Shown in pieces: positions 47,646 to 60,477 of a stretch of DNA of 64,000 bases. The stretch is from NCBI GenBank assembly GCA_032622095.1, contig CP136061.1, forward strand, positions 91,241,845 to 91,305,844, given 5' to 3'. Position numbers and translations under genes: made by a program. This DNA comes from Siphonodentalium dalli (Eukaryota; Mollusca; Scaphopoda; Gadilida; Siphonodentaliidae). Numbering within the stretch: position 1 is the first letter of the stretch; each line of letters opens with the position of its first letter. The notes below the pieces were generated by a model. It ran no database searches and was not told the origin of the DNA. It was given only the letters and a program-made list of their open reading frames with translations.

Positions 47646-48473
47646 TATAATTAATATAACATCCCTCATCCAATAATCTCCAAATTGCATATCTAATTTC
47701 AATCCTAGTTACACGTCACGCCGCCCCTCATCATTTGCCAATTGTACACCCTTTTTTTTGCTGCTGCTGCAACTGTTCAATTTCTTTAAAAATTATTGAA
47801 AAAATGGCCCTCTCGCCGGCCGACATTTACCTCTGATTTTGTTTTTATCATCGGTCCGCACCAAAATTGAGCACACGTCCCTATATAATATACCTATTTA
47901 AACCGAGTATACACGGTGGTGTACTATATCAACCGTTCATTTAACCGTTTAGGTAGCATATTTCCACGTATACGTTATCACGACAAATCCCTGCTGATAT
48001 GTTATTAATGAACCAAACACTTAACATGTCAACACACTCTGGCCCGCCAATGCTACAGTGTATAAACGTAACGGGGCAAATATGCACATTATATTGGCAG
48101 CTAACGAGAGCATTCATCATCAGCAATCTGCTCACCCCTTTTAGCCGATACGATAGAAACTAAACTATTTGTTACTTCTAATTACCCGTACTTAATTACA
48201 CTACTTGCGTGTTAATAAAGTACGACCCCATTACCACTAAAGGTGAAACATGGGATATAGAACATTAATATTCACTCTTACATAGTTCCACATTCAAGGT
48301 TCGTCTTGTGTAATCGTATGTCAGTTGTAACGTTGTGAAACCGCAACCGAACTGAATTATTCTATTGCTAAATAGTTCATGACTGACCTGATGCATGCAT
48401 CTTAGTTTTCTTGTGTAATATTGTTACTGTAATGCTCGACTGTGTCGATCTACACATATCTATTAGACAATAC
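47646..48473. other. No gene found
   Basis: Unique AT-rich sequence. Confidence 0.55.
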
Positions 48474-49106
48474 CTTAGCAGTCCATCAACGGCCGTTGTG
48501 TTAATTTCGAAATTTGGCACATAATCGTGCGTTCCGTGTGCCTTACACCACAACTTGACGCCTCTCATCTTTAGGGGGGAGGGTTGATTTTTCTGCCTTT
48601 GATAAAAAATAATTCGACCATCAGCGATAAGTGATATATTAGAACGTAGCTAATTGGCAGTAGTTTCCCATGGTATAAAATAATTGGGCATAACTATCTT
48701 ACTTCTGATTTCATAAGAAACGAAAGACAACGCTTTGCGTGAATCGTCATATTCTTCTCACCCTAAAACTTATTTGACGTCACATGACGTCGTGACTGTT
48801 GTTCCGAGATTCAATTGTTACATGTATTACCTTACTATGGTTATCGCCCCATTCATATGTATAAAAATTGGACGAATATCTCTTCTCAAAAGGTGTGAAT
48901 ATACTATGTCAAATATGTCGGCTGTATTTAAAAAATGACCGATTTTATCACCAGGTGCCTCAATAAAACCACGCGGTGCGAAAAAAGTCCGCCTATCTGA
49001 CAAATCCAACATACTGATTCCGAAAGTTAAGTGTTCATGCTAACCAAAAATGTAGGTCTCATAAATTCCCTCTCCAGGCGACACCTATGTCTATATTTGC
49101 CTAGAC
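48474..49106 (-). repeat. Dispersed repeat R3, copy 2
   Basis: The reverse-orientation partner of 36215-36850. The palindrome here is TGACGTCACATGACGTCG (48775-48792), with two differences. Confidence 0.85.
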
Positions 49107-49803
49107 TATATCGCCGAATGACCGGCCTTGAACACGCGAGTTTCGTACTTTGGAAACATGTTACCATTACAGGCTTATCGCAAACTATAGCAAAAGCTTC
49201 AATGTGCACCGGGTATGTAACGTTGTGTTGATGTAAAGATAGATGCCGGAATGCATTGTCCCATAATTGGGCGGCACATGGAAATTGGATAAGTTACGTA
49301 CTTGTGTAATAAACCTCCGACCAGGGCCTACATGTATAATATCAACATACCAGCCTCACATTGTAACGGGTTTAATCCAACACTAGATAATCAACATGTA
49401 TTACCTCACTGTAATACAAGCAACACTTACAGTGTTTGATACATGTATCTTGGCGAAACTAGCGGTGACAATTAACACAGGTGATCTTTAGTTGGTGAAC
49501 AGTGTGTCGGCGTCATATAATCACCGCACTTGTTTGAGCGGATTAATTTTTTTTACAATTATAGTAGAGTGTCAGTCCCATGTTTGTTCACTCAGATAAT
49601 AAAATTTAATAAGCATTGGAATTAAAAACAATTTTAGTCATTAGTTGTGAACCCAGAAAATGAGGATTTAATTTTACCAAAACAAATTTGGCCAAATGTT
49701 TTTAATTTGGCCAAACCATTTAATTAAAAAAATGTGTATACATAATTTGGTTGCCAGGACAAAAATATTGAAATTCACTGAATACAAAATGAATATATCT
49801 ATA
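49107..49803. other. No gene found
   Basis: Contains palindromic AATTTGGCCAAA words at about 49685-49720. Confidence 0.5.
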
Positions 49804-50115
49804 TAGAATACACCCATAGTAGCCGAGAATACTAAATTTTCAACACTAGTGTAATTGTGGTTTTAACCACGAGCCTTTTTGGCGAGTAGTTCCACAATAC
49901 CACGAGTGTTGAAAACTTTGTACTCTCGGCTACCATGGATGTATTTTATTTATGCCATAATTATTATTTTTGATTTGTTCCGCCAATTCAACTACTCATC
50001 TGTTTACTTTGAATGTCTATCAACGCCGACAGAGACATGCATGACGCTATACGGAAAGTTCGCCACGCGTAGTGATGCATACATACAACGTCATAACATC
50101 AGCCTGTTTCTGAGC
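49804..50115 (+). repeat. Dispersed foldback repeat F1, copy 2
   Basis: The palindrome 49804-49950 pairs ATACACCCATAGTAGCCGAG with CTCGGCTACCATGGATGTAT and also pairs ACACTAGTG with the complementary arm. The stem is about 55 bp. The 160-bp flank is shared with copy 1. Confidence 0.82.
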
Positions 50116-51823
50116 GATCAATCAGTTGGAATTACCATTCATATGTTTACCAGTTCATAGAACACTAACAAGCTACATTTGTTTCAAATGCAGGCAGATT
50201 TCCGAATATGTAATTGATACCATGACAACTTTCAATTTTAATAATTGTGACATAGGGACTATTTTGCTAACTATGATGTATTTCTTTATGAAATTACGTT
50301 TAAACATTTATACCCACAGTAGACATTTATACCCACAGTAGAAAGCTGTTTCGCCACAGTAGGTTTTAAAGATGAAGTTTACAAAATAGGTGTTATGCAC
50401 ACAATAGAATATGAAATTATGGTATAAATAGATATAAACACAGAACAGAATCCCGTGTTGACAACTAAACAGACTCGTCACACAAAATATGATTTGTAAT
50501 CTGTAATGTTCTAATTGTGTGCTTCAAGTTTGATATTGTGAATTTGTCGCTCAGTAGGCAGCATATTTTAAACGTGGTGTTTGTGGCGATGTGGCATCTC
50601 ATCGGCGTCACACAAATGGCGTCTTTCGGGCGACGATATATTTAATCATCACCAGTAATGAATGGGTTAATGCCATAAATTGCACACAAGGACGAACAAG
50701 GAATGCTATTTATAGATTAATGCTGACAAACTATCGGGGACGTTTTTATAGATTATGCATGTCTTAAATACGTCTTTCTGTTGTATATGATGTCAACATT
50801 TCGTTTATTTATTGAACATAACTTTGATCATACGGACCGGGGTCTAACCGAGTCGATCATTTTTAGGTGCAATTTGATAGTCAAGTTACCTTCGTCGTGA
50901 ACCATCCACCGAGCTCGCCAAAGCTTGAATGAACAGGCCCAGCTTGAATGTCGAAACAACTACTATACATACTATAAAGTTATTATTAGCGCGCACCGCG
51001 TGTATACTGTTCAGCAAATTATTGATAGCCGTGGTCCCATGGGGATTTTATTATAGATAATTGGTTTTCCGGTTAAAGGTCGAACTGCGCGACCAGGAGG
51101 CCGAGTCCGGTAAAAGGTGTAGTTGGGATTTTCAATTTCGTTTTTTGTCATTTACATTATTATGCCAATAATGTTGATTTTTGGTTTGTGACTAGCTATG
51201 TCAATTACCAATAAAAGAAATTTAAAAGATAATTTGTAAGTCTTATATTTCAAACTTTTATATATATTTTTTGTTCCGCAGCCCACTGATGGTTGTGGTT
51301 GGAGACGGCCGAGTCGGCCGCCGGTTCGTTAATTAGGTACTGGTTGTTATTGTTATTTTAACGGAATTCTGAGTTGGTCATTCGCGAAACCAATATATTT
51401 TATATTCTATAATTACAAGCATGGGTATATAATATATGATCTTGAGCGCGTTACCATTTCTGATTATGGTTTTATTGTACACTGTTGTGTACAGTATGTG
51501 TTTTTCTTGTACGACTCCAGGTTGTGGTGAAATGTCATATTGTACATTGTATAATGACATTTTTATCCTTCTGTATGTTTATCCAAATTTTGGGAATAAA
51601 ACTTTCGCGGTTATTTTTGGTATTTGTCGTCACTTAATTCTCTATAAAAAGCCTGTATTTTGATCATCAGAAAGCATGATTTGGAAACGTAAACACGGAA
51701 GTGAAAAAAAACTCAATGCGGAAGTGAAACGTCTGCTAAACCCACCAGTGTTGCGCGCGCATCACACTTTCACCGATTCATTTCGCAATAGAGTTAACTC
51801 GTGACGTCAAAGTCCCGATAAAA
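50116..51823. other. No gene found
   Basis: Contains a 20-bp direct repeat ATTTATACCCACAGTAGA at 50303-50342 and a GC-richer patch near 51300-51330. Confidence 0.5.
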
Positions 51824-51978
51824 AAAGTCATATTGCACACTTGGGAGTCCAATATGACTTTTTCCCGGATTATCACGTGGCAGCTTTTGCCCAATCAGAA
51901 AAGTCATATTGCACACTTGGGAGTCCAATATAACTTTTTCCCGGATTATCACGTGGCAGAATTTGCCCAATCAGCAAT
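51824..51978 (+). repeat. 76-bp tandem duplication, each with a 14-bp stem hairpin
   Basis: AAAAAGTCATATTG pairs with CAATATGACTTTTT round a 14-nt loop. The block including CCCGGATTATCACGTGGCAG and TTTGCCCAATCAG is duplicated at an offset of 76 bp. The second copy has one change in the stem (CAATATAACTTTTT). Confidence 0.9.
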
Positions 51979-53144
51979 AGTGTTAGTTAAGGGATGGATA
52001 ATAATAGCGTATGAAACAAATCCTGGGCGATGACATGCAGTCAGTATATCACTTTTATATAGTTTGATTTTGGAGGGAGATTAAGTAACACATTTTAAAA
52101 ATTTCTATGCAAATCGTCGGAGCGAAACTTATAAATGAAGCAGTTGTCTGGGAACAGAACAGGGTCTATCAGTGAACAGTTATATAACATTAAACTGCCG
52201 GATGGTCAAATCACCAGTTTTTGCTATAACTTTATGTTCAAGCAATTACAGCTATATTTGAGAAATCAATATAAAATTAAAAAGTAGATACAGCAACATT
52301 CTAACAAGCTCAAAGCCGACCAGCAAGACAAATTTTTAATATTACATCAACTAACAACTGGACATTCTCATAAAAATGGCCACCTGACATCCTCCTTAAA
52401 TATCTATTAACTACTGTATATCTGAATTCGTCTTCATTGATTGATCTTAATCTGGTAATCATAGTATATAACATTTCATTACATGTGTACTTCATTTATA
52501 AAACATTTTACGAAGGAAAATATTTTTATGGACATTCGACATAAAGTCAAACACTTGATGTAAACAGTATTTATTCCCTATAATTCAAATACAGTGCATG
52601 TTACAAAATAAGAAGCATGAATATTGATTGTAAGGAGGGGGTTGGACATCATCAAGCATAAAGCTTATGGGGATCGTTTCCGATTACGCGTGAATAAGCC
52701 CACGCTGTGAGACTGATGACATAATATTAGGTAATTGTGTCAATAATGTTAGAAGATCGTTGTTGGTATATATGTTACTCAGCTACTCACAGTGCGCGCT
52801 GGATCGATAGATATATCAAAATGAGATTTTTTTCATATGGAGTAATAGAAAGAAGTTGATTGAAAATATATTTAGCATAGCGGAACGAAGTATAGATCCG
52901 TATAGACAAGAGTGTGATGTGACATATCAAACGTGTGGGTGAGTCTGAAATGCAGTATAGGGAGGGGAGATGGGGAGTGTAAATGATCACCGAACGGCAA
53001 TCAGCTGCATTATATTTCCCTCCTTTGGTTAGGAGCACCCACAAATGGCAGGTTAAAAATAAATAGATGCAAAACCGCGATACATGAATCTCTTTTTGTT
53101 TGTTTATTTGTTTTTTTAAGATATGTTGTATATGTACAGGTAAG
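51979..53144. other. No gene found
   Basis: Unique AT-rich sequence. Confidence 0.55.
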
Positions 53145-53640
53145 AAAGATATTCGGCCGAATTCTGGTCCCTGGTCTAGACCAGGGTTTCATGTAAACTA
53201 TAGTCTAGACCAGGCCGAAACCACGGTGATCGCCATGTGTTACCCAGCCTCGATGCGAGTAAGCTGGGATTATTGGTCAGCACTGGTCTATATTCTCGTC
53301 TTTTTGAAACTCAGGTTTACGTAAACCATGGTTTGCCTTCTTATTGTCATTCAAGCCTGTGTCGGTATGTTCATAATTCGAACCATGTGGTAACGTACAA
53401 GTTCTGGTAACAGAAACATATGTATTTTCTGGAAGCATTTATCTTTATGTTAACCAAATAGGAATTGTGTGTTATTGATATGCCGTGTAGAAGAAAGATT
53501 ATAATTATATATGAACTGGACAAAATGTAATATGATCGATAATTATGTGTGTTATATGTAATAGTCTACAACTGAGACCTAGTACCCCCCTGGTCTGAGA
53601 TTTTTGTATAAACCGAGACTTGAACATGAGACGAGAATAC
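53145..53640. repeat. Foldback region with TCTAGACC palindromes
   Basis: CCTGGTCTAGACCAGG is a perfect palindrome and TAGTCTAGACCAGG follows. The segment around 53285-53335 (TATTCTCGTCT, AGGTTTACGTAAACC) is inverted near 53585-53640 (GAGACGAGAATACC). Words are shared with R2. Confidence 0.55.
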
Positions 53641-54640
53641 CTTTTTCTGTTTTCGCAGTAACTATACAGATTGATAATTTGATTGTAAATCATGCGTGCG
53701 TTTATCTGGCTTTACCCGTGGAGTTTTATTTATAACATCCTTGTCGTGTTTGAAAGCATATCACCGTTAGATGGATTAAGTCAGATTTTCGTGCAATTAT
53801 TTATAATATGTTATCGATGGGTTTGGTGGACACGGATAAATAGGGAATGATAGTAGTTTTGCAATCGGAACGTAATCCGCATTGGATGTGGGTGTCTTTC
53901 GTTCCGTGTTTCTGAAATGAATTGAGGTCGGAGCTAGTTTTGATAGTACTAATTCATCATTTGAGAATAAATTATTGCTGGACTGGATATACAATATAAC
54001 AGAAAAAACTCTCAAAATTATATTAAGACAGAACGAAAAATCGTGGTTAAAAATAAGGAAATGTCCGATTAAATTGAATTAAATTAAATTAAATACATGG
54101 GACCCCTGCTCTTGATTAATGATTTAATTGGTCCAGTTTCTTAAGCCTTGACATTTCAAATTGGTTTATTTGTCATAATTTATCTTTAAACATGGATTTG
54201 GAAAATTTACATGGCCATGAAAATATCTGCTATCGGGAGGTGATACAACGCACCCATCTCGATTTTCTTCCGATACCTACCCCCCCCCCCCCCGGTTGTG
54301 ACCATTACATTTTCTGGAAACTTATTTTCAATAACTTCAATCACGGCGATAGTTATTTAGAATCTTTCTAAATTTTCAACTTCTTGCAAATTCCCAAGTC
54401 CGCGAAATTACATTGCACATGTCACCCCCTCGCACCAATTAATTGCTGAAAATTTCCAACAAGTACCTCACTATTTCCAGTTGTTGGAAATTCCCACCTG
54501 ATATCCCCAAAATAATGGTTCGAAATGTTTTCAAGAGATGAATATAATTTAGGTGTAATATTTTGACGCGAAGTTGAACAATATATAGTTGGCTCTTGGT
54601 CTGAACAAACAATAATTTTACACTATACATTGATTGTAAA
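53641..54640. other. No gene found; 14-C run at 54280-54293
   Basis: Unique AT-rich sequence ending at the SINE. Confidence 0.55.
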
Positions 54641-54898
54641 GGACGCCGGTGGTTCCGTCGGTAGAATGCTCGGGGCATTATGCCGCCAATTTCCATCTGG
54701 CGCTAACGAAGCTGGTTCGAATGCCGACAAGCGCGGATTCGCGATCCACTCTAAATGAGGATAATCTGATTCGTGTATCTGGGCAAATTTGTCGGTCCCA
54801 TTCCGGGGTCGGTATTTCTACACACAGCGGAGTGTTTCTCGGTGAATTTACTCTCTGCGTAGATTTTCCTCCACCCGTAAAACTGACATCGTCGTGAC
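54641..54898 (+). mobile_element. tRNA-derived SINE, second family
   Basis: The head GGTGGTTCCGTCGGTAGAAT and, about 55 bp later, GCTGGTTCGAATGCC resemble A and B boxes. The body is GC-rich and ends CCTCCACCCGTAAAACTGAC ATCG. Its 3' end runs directly into a minus-strand repeat at 54880-55215. Confidence 0.6.
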
Positions 54899-55215
54899 AT
54901 CCACATAGGGGGTGAGAAATCCGCACCATCCCTGCCCCGTGATCCCTGTGGAACGGCGACGGCATAGTTTTACATATATCGCTGTACAACACGGATATAA
55001 GCTGCTTTCACGTGCTCGGGTTTGGAGACACCAACACACCAATCTCGATGCAGCGCCCAGCACGCTTTTGTCCATAGATTGTCATTGATTGTCGTTGATT
55101 GTACAACAATGCGCCAATCCCAGCTTGCGACCAGGTGGTTTCGCGAAACCAAGTGCTGACATGAAACACCGTGATTATTAGGGTGGTCTAGACCTGAGAC
55201 CAGAATTCAGCCGAT
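54880..55215 (-). repeat. Dispersed repeat R2, copy 2
   Basis: The reverse-orientation partner of 5130-5455. It joins tail to tail with the SINE at 54641-54898. Confidence 0.75.
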
Positions 55216-55483
55216 TATGTCTGATATATATACACAATTCTTGTCTGGTAGTTTTTGTGTTTTATGTATAGCTATAATATAATGAGAGTGCCCATTACTA
55301 TGGTTACTGTTGGGATGATTGTATCATGTGCCATTTTGAGTGTATTGACTCGTATTGTGTGAATAGAGTATATATATATGTTATGTTCAAATCATCAATC
55401 GTCATGATGTATTTAGAGTTGTTAATGTTTTCCAACATGGGTACAGTCAATGACAAAATGTGATTTTATTCTGGTCCATTTTC

Positions 55484-55535
55484 CATTTTAGCTATGTCTA
55501 TAGTATCAGTTTAGCTATGTCTATAGTGTCAGGTA
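55484..55535 (+). repeat. Two-copy 26-bp duplication
   Basis: TTTAGCTATGTCTATAGT followed by (A/G)TCAG occurs twice. Confidence 0.75.
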
Positions 55536-55616
55536 GAAGCAGTGTGATGTTATTCTGATAGGTTTGCCTTTGTTTGTTGAAAGCTGGGCATATTGCTATA
55601 ACATGTGTTTTATCTT

Positions 55617-55830
55617 AAAGACATATTAAGGAATTGTTAGAGTGCGTGAAACTAATAAGCTAGTACGCAGGCGCTATGCCATCCTGGTGAATGTAGAAAT
55701 CTACTAACAATGCTGAAAATATCAAAGAAATCGACCCTACCACTTCAAAGAAAACATTGTTTGAACTACACTCAATAGTAAATATTGACATCCAGATTCG
55801 GGAGACAACTATCGGCGATAAACTACCATA
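55617..55830 (+). repeat. Dispersed repeat R1, partial copy
   Basis: CTTAAAGACATATTA, GAGTGCGTGAAACTAATAAG, AGGCGCTATGCCA and ACAACTATCGGCGATAAAC match R1 at lower identity. Confidence 0.7.
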
Positions 55831-57239
55831 ACTGATTTATAAATGTGATCAAAGTACAATTTGGCTGAGATCAGTTAAAGGTCTTGGATTCATAACCCAA
55901 TCCAAACTGACCGCGACATATATAATAATGTGGCCTATTCCCAATTTATTTCTCCCGGTTTGAACAGACTGCACATGCACATTTAGGCCATTGAGCTGAA
56001 TTATTTATTGCTGCCGTGCGCTTCTTTGTTACATATCGGGTACGATGTTATGTCCTTCAAATAAATTAAGAAAACTAAATCAACATGATGACACCAATAC
56101 AGATCCCTCCAATTGACACGATACCATAGGCTGTTTCGTGGTACGTATATTTTGTGAAAATATTAGTTGGTGAAGCAGTTCTTGGTATTTGAGTAGACGA
56201 CAAAATGAAATATAATAACCTCTCAAATGTATTACAATCCATTGTTGTTGTCTTCTATTGATTCTTCTTCACATTAAATATGTAACGAGTATGCCTTCTA
56301 TTGATTCTTCCTCGCATTATATATGTAACGAGTATGCCGATATGTGTACTTCAAGATGTTTTGCTTGATACATGCAGAGAAATTATTAACGGTCAGACGC
56401 ACATTTCGCCAAAATATCCTGTTATTTCAAAATGTAATTTCTCAAAATCGGTCAGGAATTTCTTTGTCAAATCTGGAACAAGTGATAATTGTGACACACT
56501 GTGTAAGAACAATCGACTCATTGATTAGTATAACCTTATTTACCTTACATAATGGCATGACATATATTTTAAATTTCAATGTTTTCAGGAACTTCTGTAA
56601 ATATATATATTTTTTTCAAAAGTGCAGTTCATATATTCATGATATCATATCTGAAGGTCGTGAGGATAATTAATTAGTCTTGATTTGTGAAATTTAAAGA
56701 TAAATTTCATTTAGAAAGGCAACTACTCACAAATAATTTTCAATATTTTAGAATGTTCAAGTCATGTCCGTTGATCGATGCAAAACTGGACTGAGATGAG
56801 TTATGGGTCATAGGTTCATAACCAAGTTAAGCTGACCACCATTACTCTTAACATTGCGGCCTAGATCCAGCTGATTGCTCTCTGCTTGAGTGGACCGCAC
56901 AGCATGTGAATATTTGTGTTCATTGGGCTGGAATATTTGTGACTGCTTGATTCTTCATTATAATATATTGGGTTAGGATGCTATATTATGCAATTAAAAA
57001 TCTAACTCAACATTACGATACAAACGATGCCTCCTCTCATGGAGCCAAGGCAAAAAGCTATTCGGTGATTGGAGTGTTTGTAAAATTGTTAATTATTCCA
57101 GCAGTTCTTGGTACCGAAAGGAATTAAAATAAAATTTCAATCTGGCAAGTGTATTAAAATCCATCAGTTTTGTCTGCTCTTAATAATTGCTCAGATTCTA
57201 TATACAATGAAGATGATTATTTTGGATTTCAAATCATAA
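55831..57239. other. No gene found
   Basis: Two related stretches (about 55850-56200 and 56760-57120: AAACTGGACTGAGAT-type, CATAACC, then CTGACC) suggest a diverged direct duplication of about 900 bp. Apart from the 48-bp duplication, nothing else is recognised. Confidence 0.45.
56245..56339 (+). repeat. Two-copy 48-bp tandem duplication
   Basis: TCTTCTATTGATTCTTC and TATGTAACGAGTATGCC are repeated in order. Confidence 0.8.
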
Positions 57240-58690
57240 TCCATCCGCATACCCTGCAGCGCGCATTTATTGTATTGAACATTTACAGGCAAGTTTATGG
57301 TCACCTCCAGATGGGAGCTCTAATTGTTTTGCGATTTACAAAAACAAAAAATACATGGACGCCAGGCGCCATCTTGAATGTTCCGAAATATAGTAAAAAA
57401 AAAAGGTCGCCAGCATTATCTTGGAGTTTATATTTGCACGACTAAATCATTGGCACACCCTGTAGGCCACATCCCTCGTCCGATCATCACCAAACTTCAT
57501 ACGGATCTCCGGATGACCTCTTGGTGGGGGCCGACGATTATTTCTGAAGTTCGTTAAAAACATCGCCGCCAGCAGCCATCGTGGATTTCAAATTTCAATC
57601 CATCATCATATCTTGCAGCCCGCATATATCGACAAATGTTTTGTAAGAGTACAGCATGATTAGGATCACATCTAGATGAGAGCTATCGAATTTGAATAAT
57701 TTGCAATTAAAAACATGGACGCCGGCAGTCATCTTGGATTTTATTATTTGTATGACTAAATCATGTGGCACACCCTACATGTCACAACTCTCATCCGATC
57801 GTCACCAAAATCCATATGGATCTTTTGGGTTACCTCTAGAAGGGAGCTATCGATTTTTTCGAAGTTCGTTAAAAACATGGCCGACAGCAGCCATCTTGGA
57901 ATTTCAAATATGAATCCATAGGCACATCCCACATTTATTGGCGAATTGTTTTGAAAATGTTCAGGCTTGTTTCTGATCAACTCTAGATGGGAGCCAACGA
58001 ATTTGAAAATTTTATCGATGAAAAACATGGCCGCCGGCAACCATCTTGGATTTTACTCTTTGCATGACTGAATTCTTTGGCACACTCTACGGACCACCGA
58101 TCACATCCCTCGTCCGATCATCGCCAAACTGTATATGGATCGTCATGGTGACCGCTTGTGTGAGCCCCCGATTTTTTGTCCGAAATTCGTAGAAAAACAT
58201 GGCTTCCAGCGGCCATCTTGGAATTTACTCATTGCATGATTAAATTCTTTGGCACAAACTGAAGGCCACACCCATCATCCGTTCATCACAAACCGGCCTT
58301 CTTGGAATTTACTCATTGCATGATTAAATTTGTTGGCACAAACTGCAGGCCACACCCATCATCCGTTCATCACAAACTGTAACGGGTCTTCGGTTTAACC
58401 TCTATAGCCATCGATTTTTTCCGAAATTTGGTCGCAAAACATGGCTGCCAGCGGCCATCTTGGATTTTACTAAATCCTTCGACACATTTTACATACCACA
58501 TCGTGACACAACTCGTCCAATCGTCACCGAACGTCATACGGAAGTTCTGGGGGACCTCTAAATTGAAGCCATCGATTATCGCTGAAATTCGTTATACGAT
58601 ATGGCTGCCAGCAGCCATCTTGGATTTAAAATTTGAATTCATCCGCACACCCTGCAACCCCTCATATTTTGGTGAAATGTTTGAAATGAA
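57240..58690 (+). repeat. Dimeric tandem repeat with GCCATCTTGG core
   Basis: A core of CAGCGGCCATCTTGGATTT type recurs at about 57367, 57580, 57728, 57892, 58043, 58212, 58300, 58456 and 58616. Two alternating flanks follow: one with ATTTCAATCCATCCGCACAC and CTGCAGC, the other with ACT(C/A)TTTGCATGA, CTAAATC and GGCACACCCT. This makes an approximately 310-bp dimer, with one local 88-bp duplication at 58212-58300. Confidence 0.8.
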
Positions 58691-58940
58691 AATAATTTCA
58701 TCTACACAATGAAGGACCTTTACTGTGGTTTTTTTTGTTTTCCTTATTTAACATTCTATTAATTGCTCAGCAAAAAATAAACTCATTTCCAATTTGAGCT
58801 ACAGTTTCATTGACACATTCATTGGTGAAATGTAAGCTCATTAATACAAAAGGGGAATCGTTACAATAACCAACAACATCGTCGAGTACTCAAAGAAGCG
58901 AATTAAACAGCAGCTAGATTAAAATAATAATTATGCTCAC

Positions 58941-59019
58941 CAGATGACCAAGAATATAATTACACCAGCAATGGCAGCCACTGCAGCCAGACCACCAACT
59001 ATCCAACCTACCACCGCTC
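58941..59019 (-). CDS. Type I membrane protein, transmembrane exon
   Basis: This 79-nt exon enters in phase 1 after acceptor ACATTTACAG and leaves in phase 2 before GTGAGC. The translation AVVGWIVGGLAAVAAIAG continues VIIFLVIW, an uninterrupted hydrophobic run of about 25 residues with small-residue (Gly/Ala) spacing typical of single-pass helices. The last codon, TG|G for Trp, is split by the intron. The G is supplied by the exon ending at 36018, which continues RKRRIKD, an ideal stop-transfer. That exact codon completion is the main evidence linking the two exons across about 22.9 kb. No second copy of such an exon was seen in the intervening intron. Confidence 0.78.
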
Positions 59020-59592
59020 CTGTAAATGTTATACACAAGGCCAAATAAGATTAAAAGTGTGAATTATAGAATATTTAAATACCCGAAATACATATATATA
59101 CAATATTTGTCTCTGGAATACTTATTGAGTGGATAGAAATTACCACTTCACATAAATTGTCATTTTATCGATAACAGCTAAACAATAAAAGCTTCAGCAG
59201 ACATTTATTTCACTTTTCCTTATATTATAAAATAGAGTGTTTCTGTGGAAATTTGAAAACTGCCTACAAATTTATCGATATATAACCTACGTAGAAGTAT
59301 TTCGTGTGTTTAACAGCCTATTTTGATTGAAAACTAAATTAAATCGCAGTTGAATACTTATAACAATCCCACATACGAATAAAAACAAAATAAAAATGAG
59401 ATGGTGATTAATCTTAGATCCAGAGCGTCGACTTCACCCTCTCAATAGTACACATATAATGGACACCTCCCTCTCAACCGTATACATATAGTGCACATCT
59501 ATGTTTACAAATTGCGCATATCTTACTATACTGTGTATATGCTACCAATGGGTAAGTAGTGTAACTTGAACAAATAATTCAATTACTAGTAC

Positions 59593-59649
59593 CTGAATTC
59601 GAGTCGCTATCGACAACAAGTCCTTCACTGTGAGAATTGGTTGTCGTGC
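59593..59649 (-). CDS. Type I membrane protein, short extracellular linker exon
   Basis: This 57-nt exon lies between acceptor TTATATTATAG and donor GTACTAG on the minus strand, phase 1 to phase 1. It encodes TTNSHSEGLVVDSDSNS, a hydrophilic Ser/Asn/Asp linker with no recognisable fold. It is called because both boundaries, both phases and the strand fit exactly between the Thr-rich exon (leaves phase 1) and the transmembrane exon (enters phase 1). Symmetrical 1-1 exons are common in extracellular modules and can be skipped without frame loss, so this one could be alternatively spliced. Confidence 0.65.
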
Positions 59650-60477
59650 CTATAATATAAAACATCTTAATAAGACACATACAATTGTACACTTAGATGT
59701 GGTGATGGGATAAATACACATCGACGAGTAGTTCCCATTGGGAAATGTTCATACAATAAGTTCAACAAAACGGCCGTAGTTAGTTGCGTTTATTATCTGA
59801 ACATTTTCCACCAATTAATAGGACTCAGACTGCACTTGCATTATTTGTTTGTTGGCATGTTGCCTGTCACGATTCCATAAGCAACCCTCCAGATGAATAA
59901 TATTTGAGTCATTTGTGATGTGTTGTAACTGAGTGACGAAGCCATTTAGTCAATAAAAGGTAACAGAACCGACTGCTCGATTATCACGTTCACAATAACC
60001 AGGTCTCAAATTAAGTACATTGCTAGTTTTCCACTCTATGTCGTAGATAGTTATACTATAATGTAAACATATTTTAAAACCGATATTCTCGTATGTAGGT
60101 TATATCGGCAACAACCGCGGTTGCTATTTTTGTCAATGATAGACGAGTGCTACATTAATTAAGCGGGCATAGTATTTGAATGCCGGTATGTCAGTTTGAA
60201 CCAATTGAAATCACGAGTACAAATTGATTTATGCATTACTGTGAACTTTTTTGTGCAACCAACTCTACTTTTCGCTTTATCGGGTGTTGTGGAATTTGAT
60301 TTCAAGTGAAATCGGCCACTTTCAGCCAAGTGCCTCACCGTTCGCCAACAAAATAAAAGCAGACCCATAGAAATAATAAGCTGAGACACAAATCGGCAGA
60401 CGATATGTAATGAGCTGAACAAACAACTCGAACTGGCGGTCGTACTTGTGGAAGTAGTCTCTATTGTTGCGGTCGTA

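Larger units (their letters stand above)
36019..58940 (-). other. Long final intron of the type I membrane protein gene
   Basis: This interval separates the transmembrane and tail exons. It starts (minus strand) with GTGAGC and ends with TTTGTTACAG, and it contains only repeats, relics and unexplained AT-rich DNA. If the splice is right, the dispersed inverted repeats, the PHD relic, one TTAA element (47152-47641) and the dimeric tandem repeat listed below are all intronic. A short final exon within it cannot be excluded. Confidence 0.55.
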
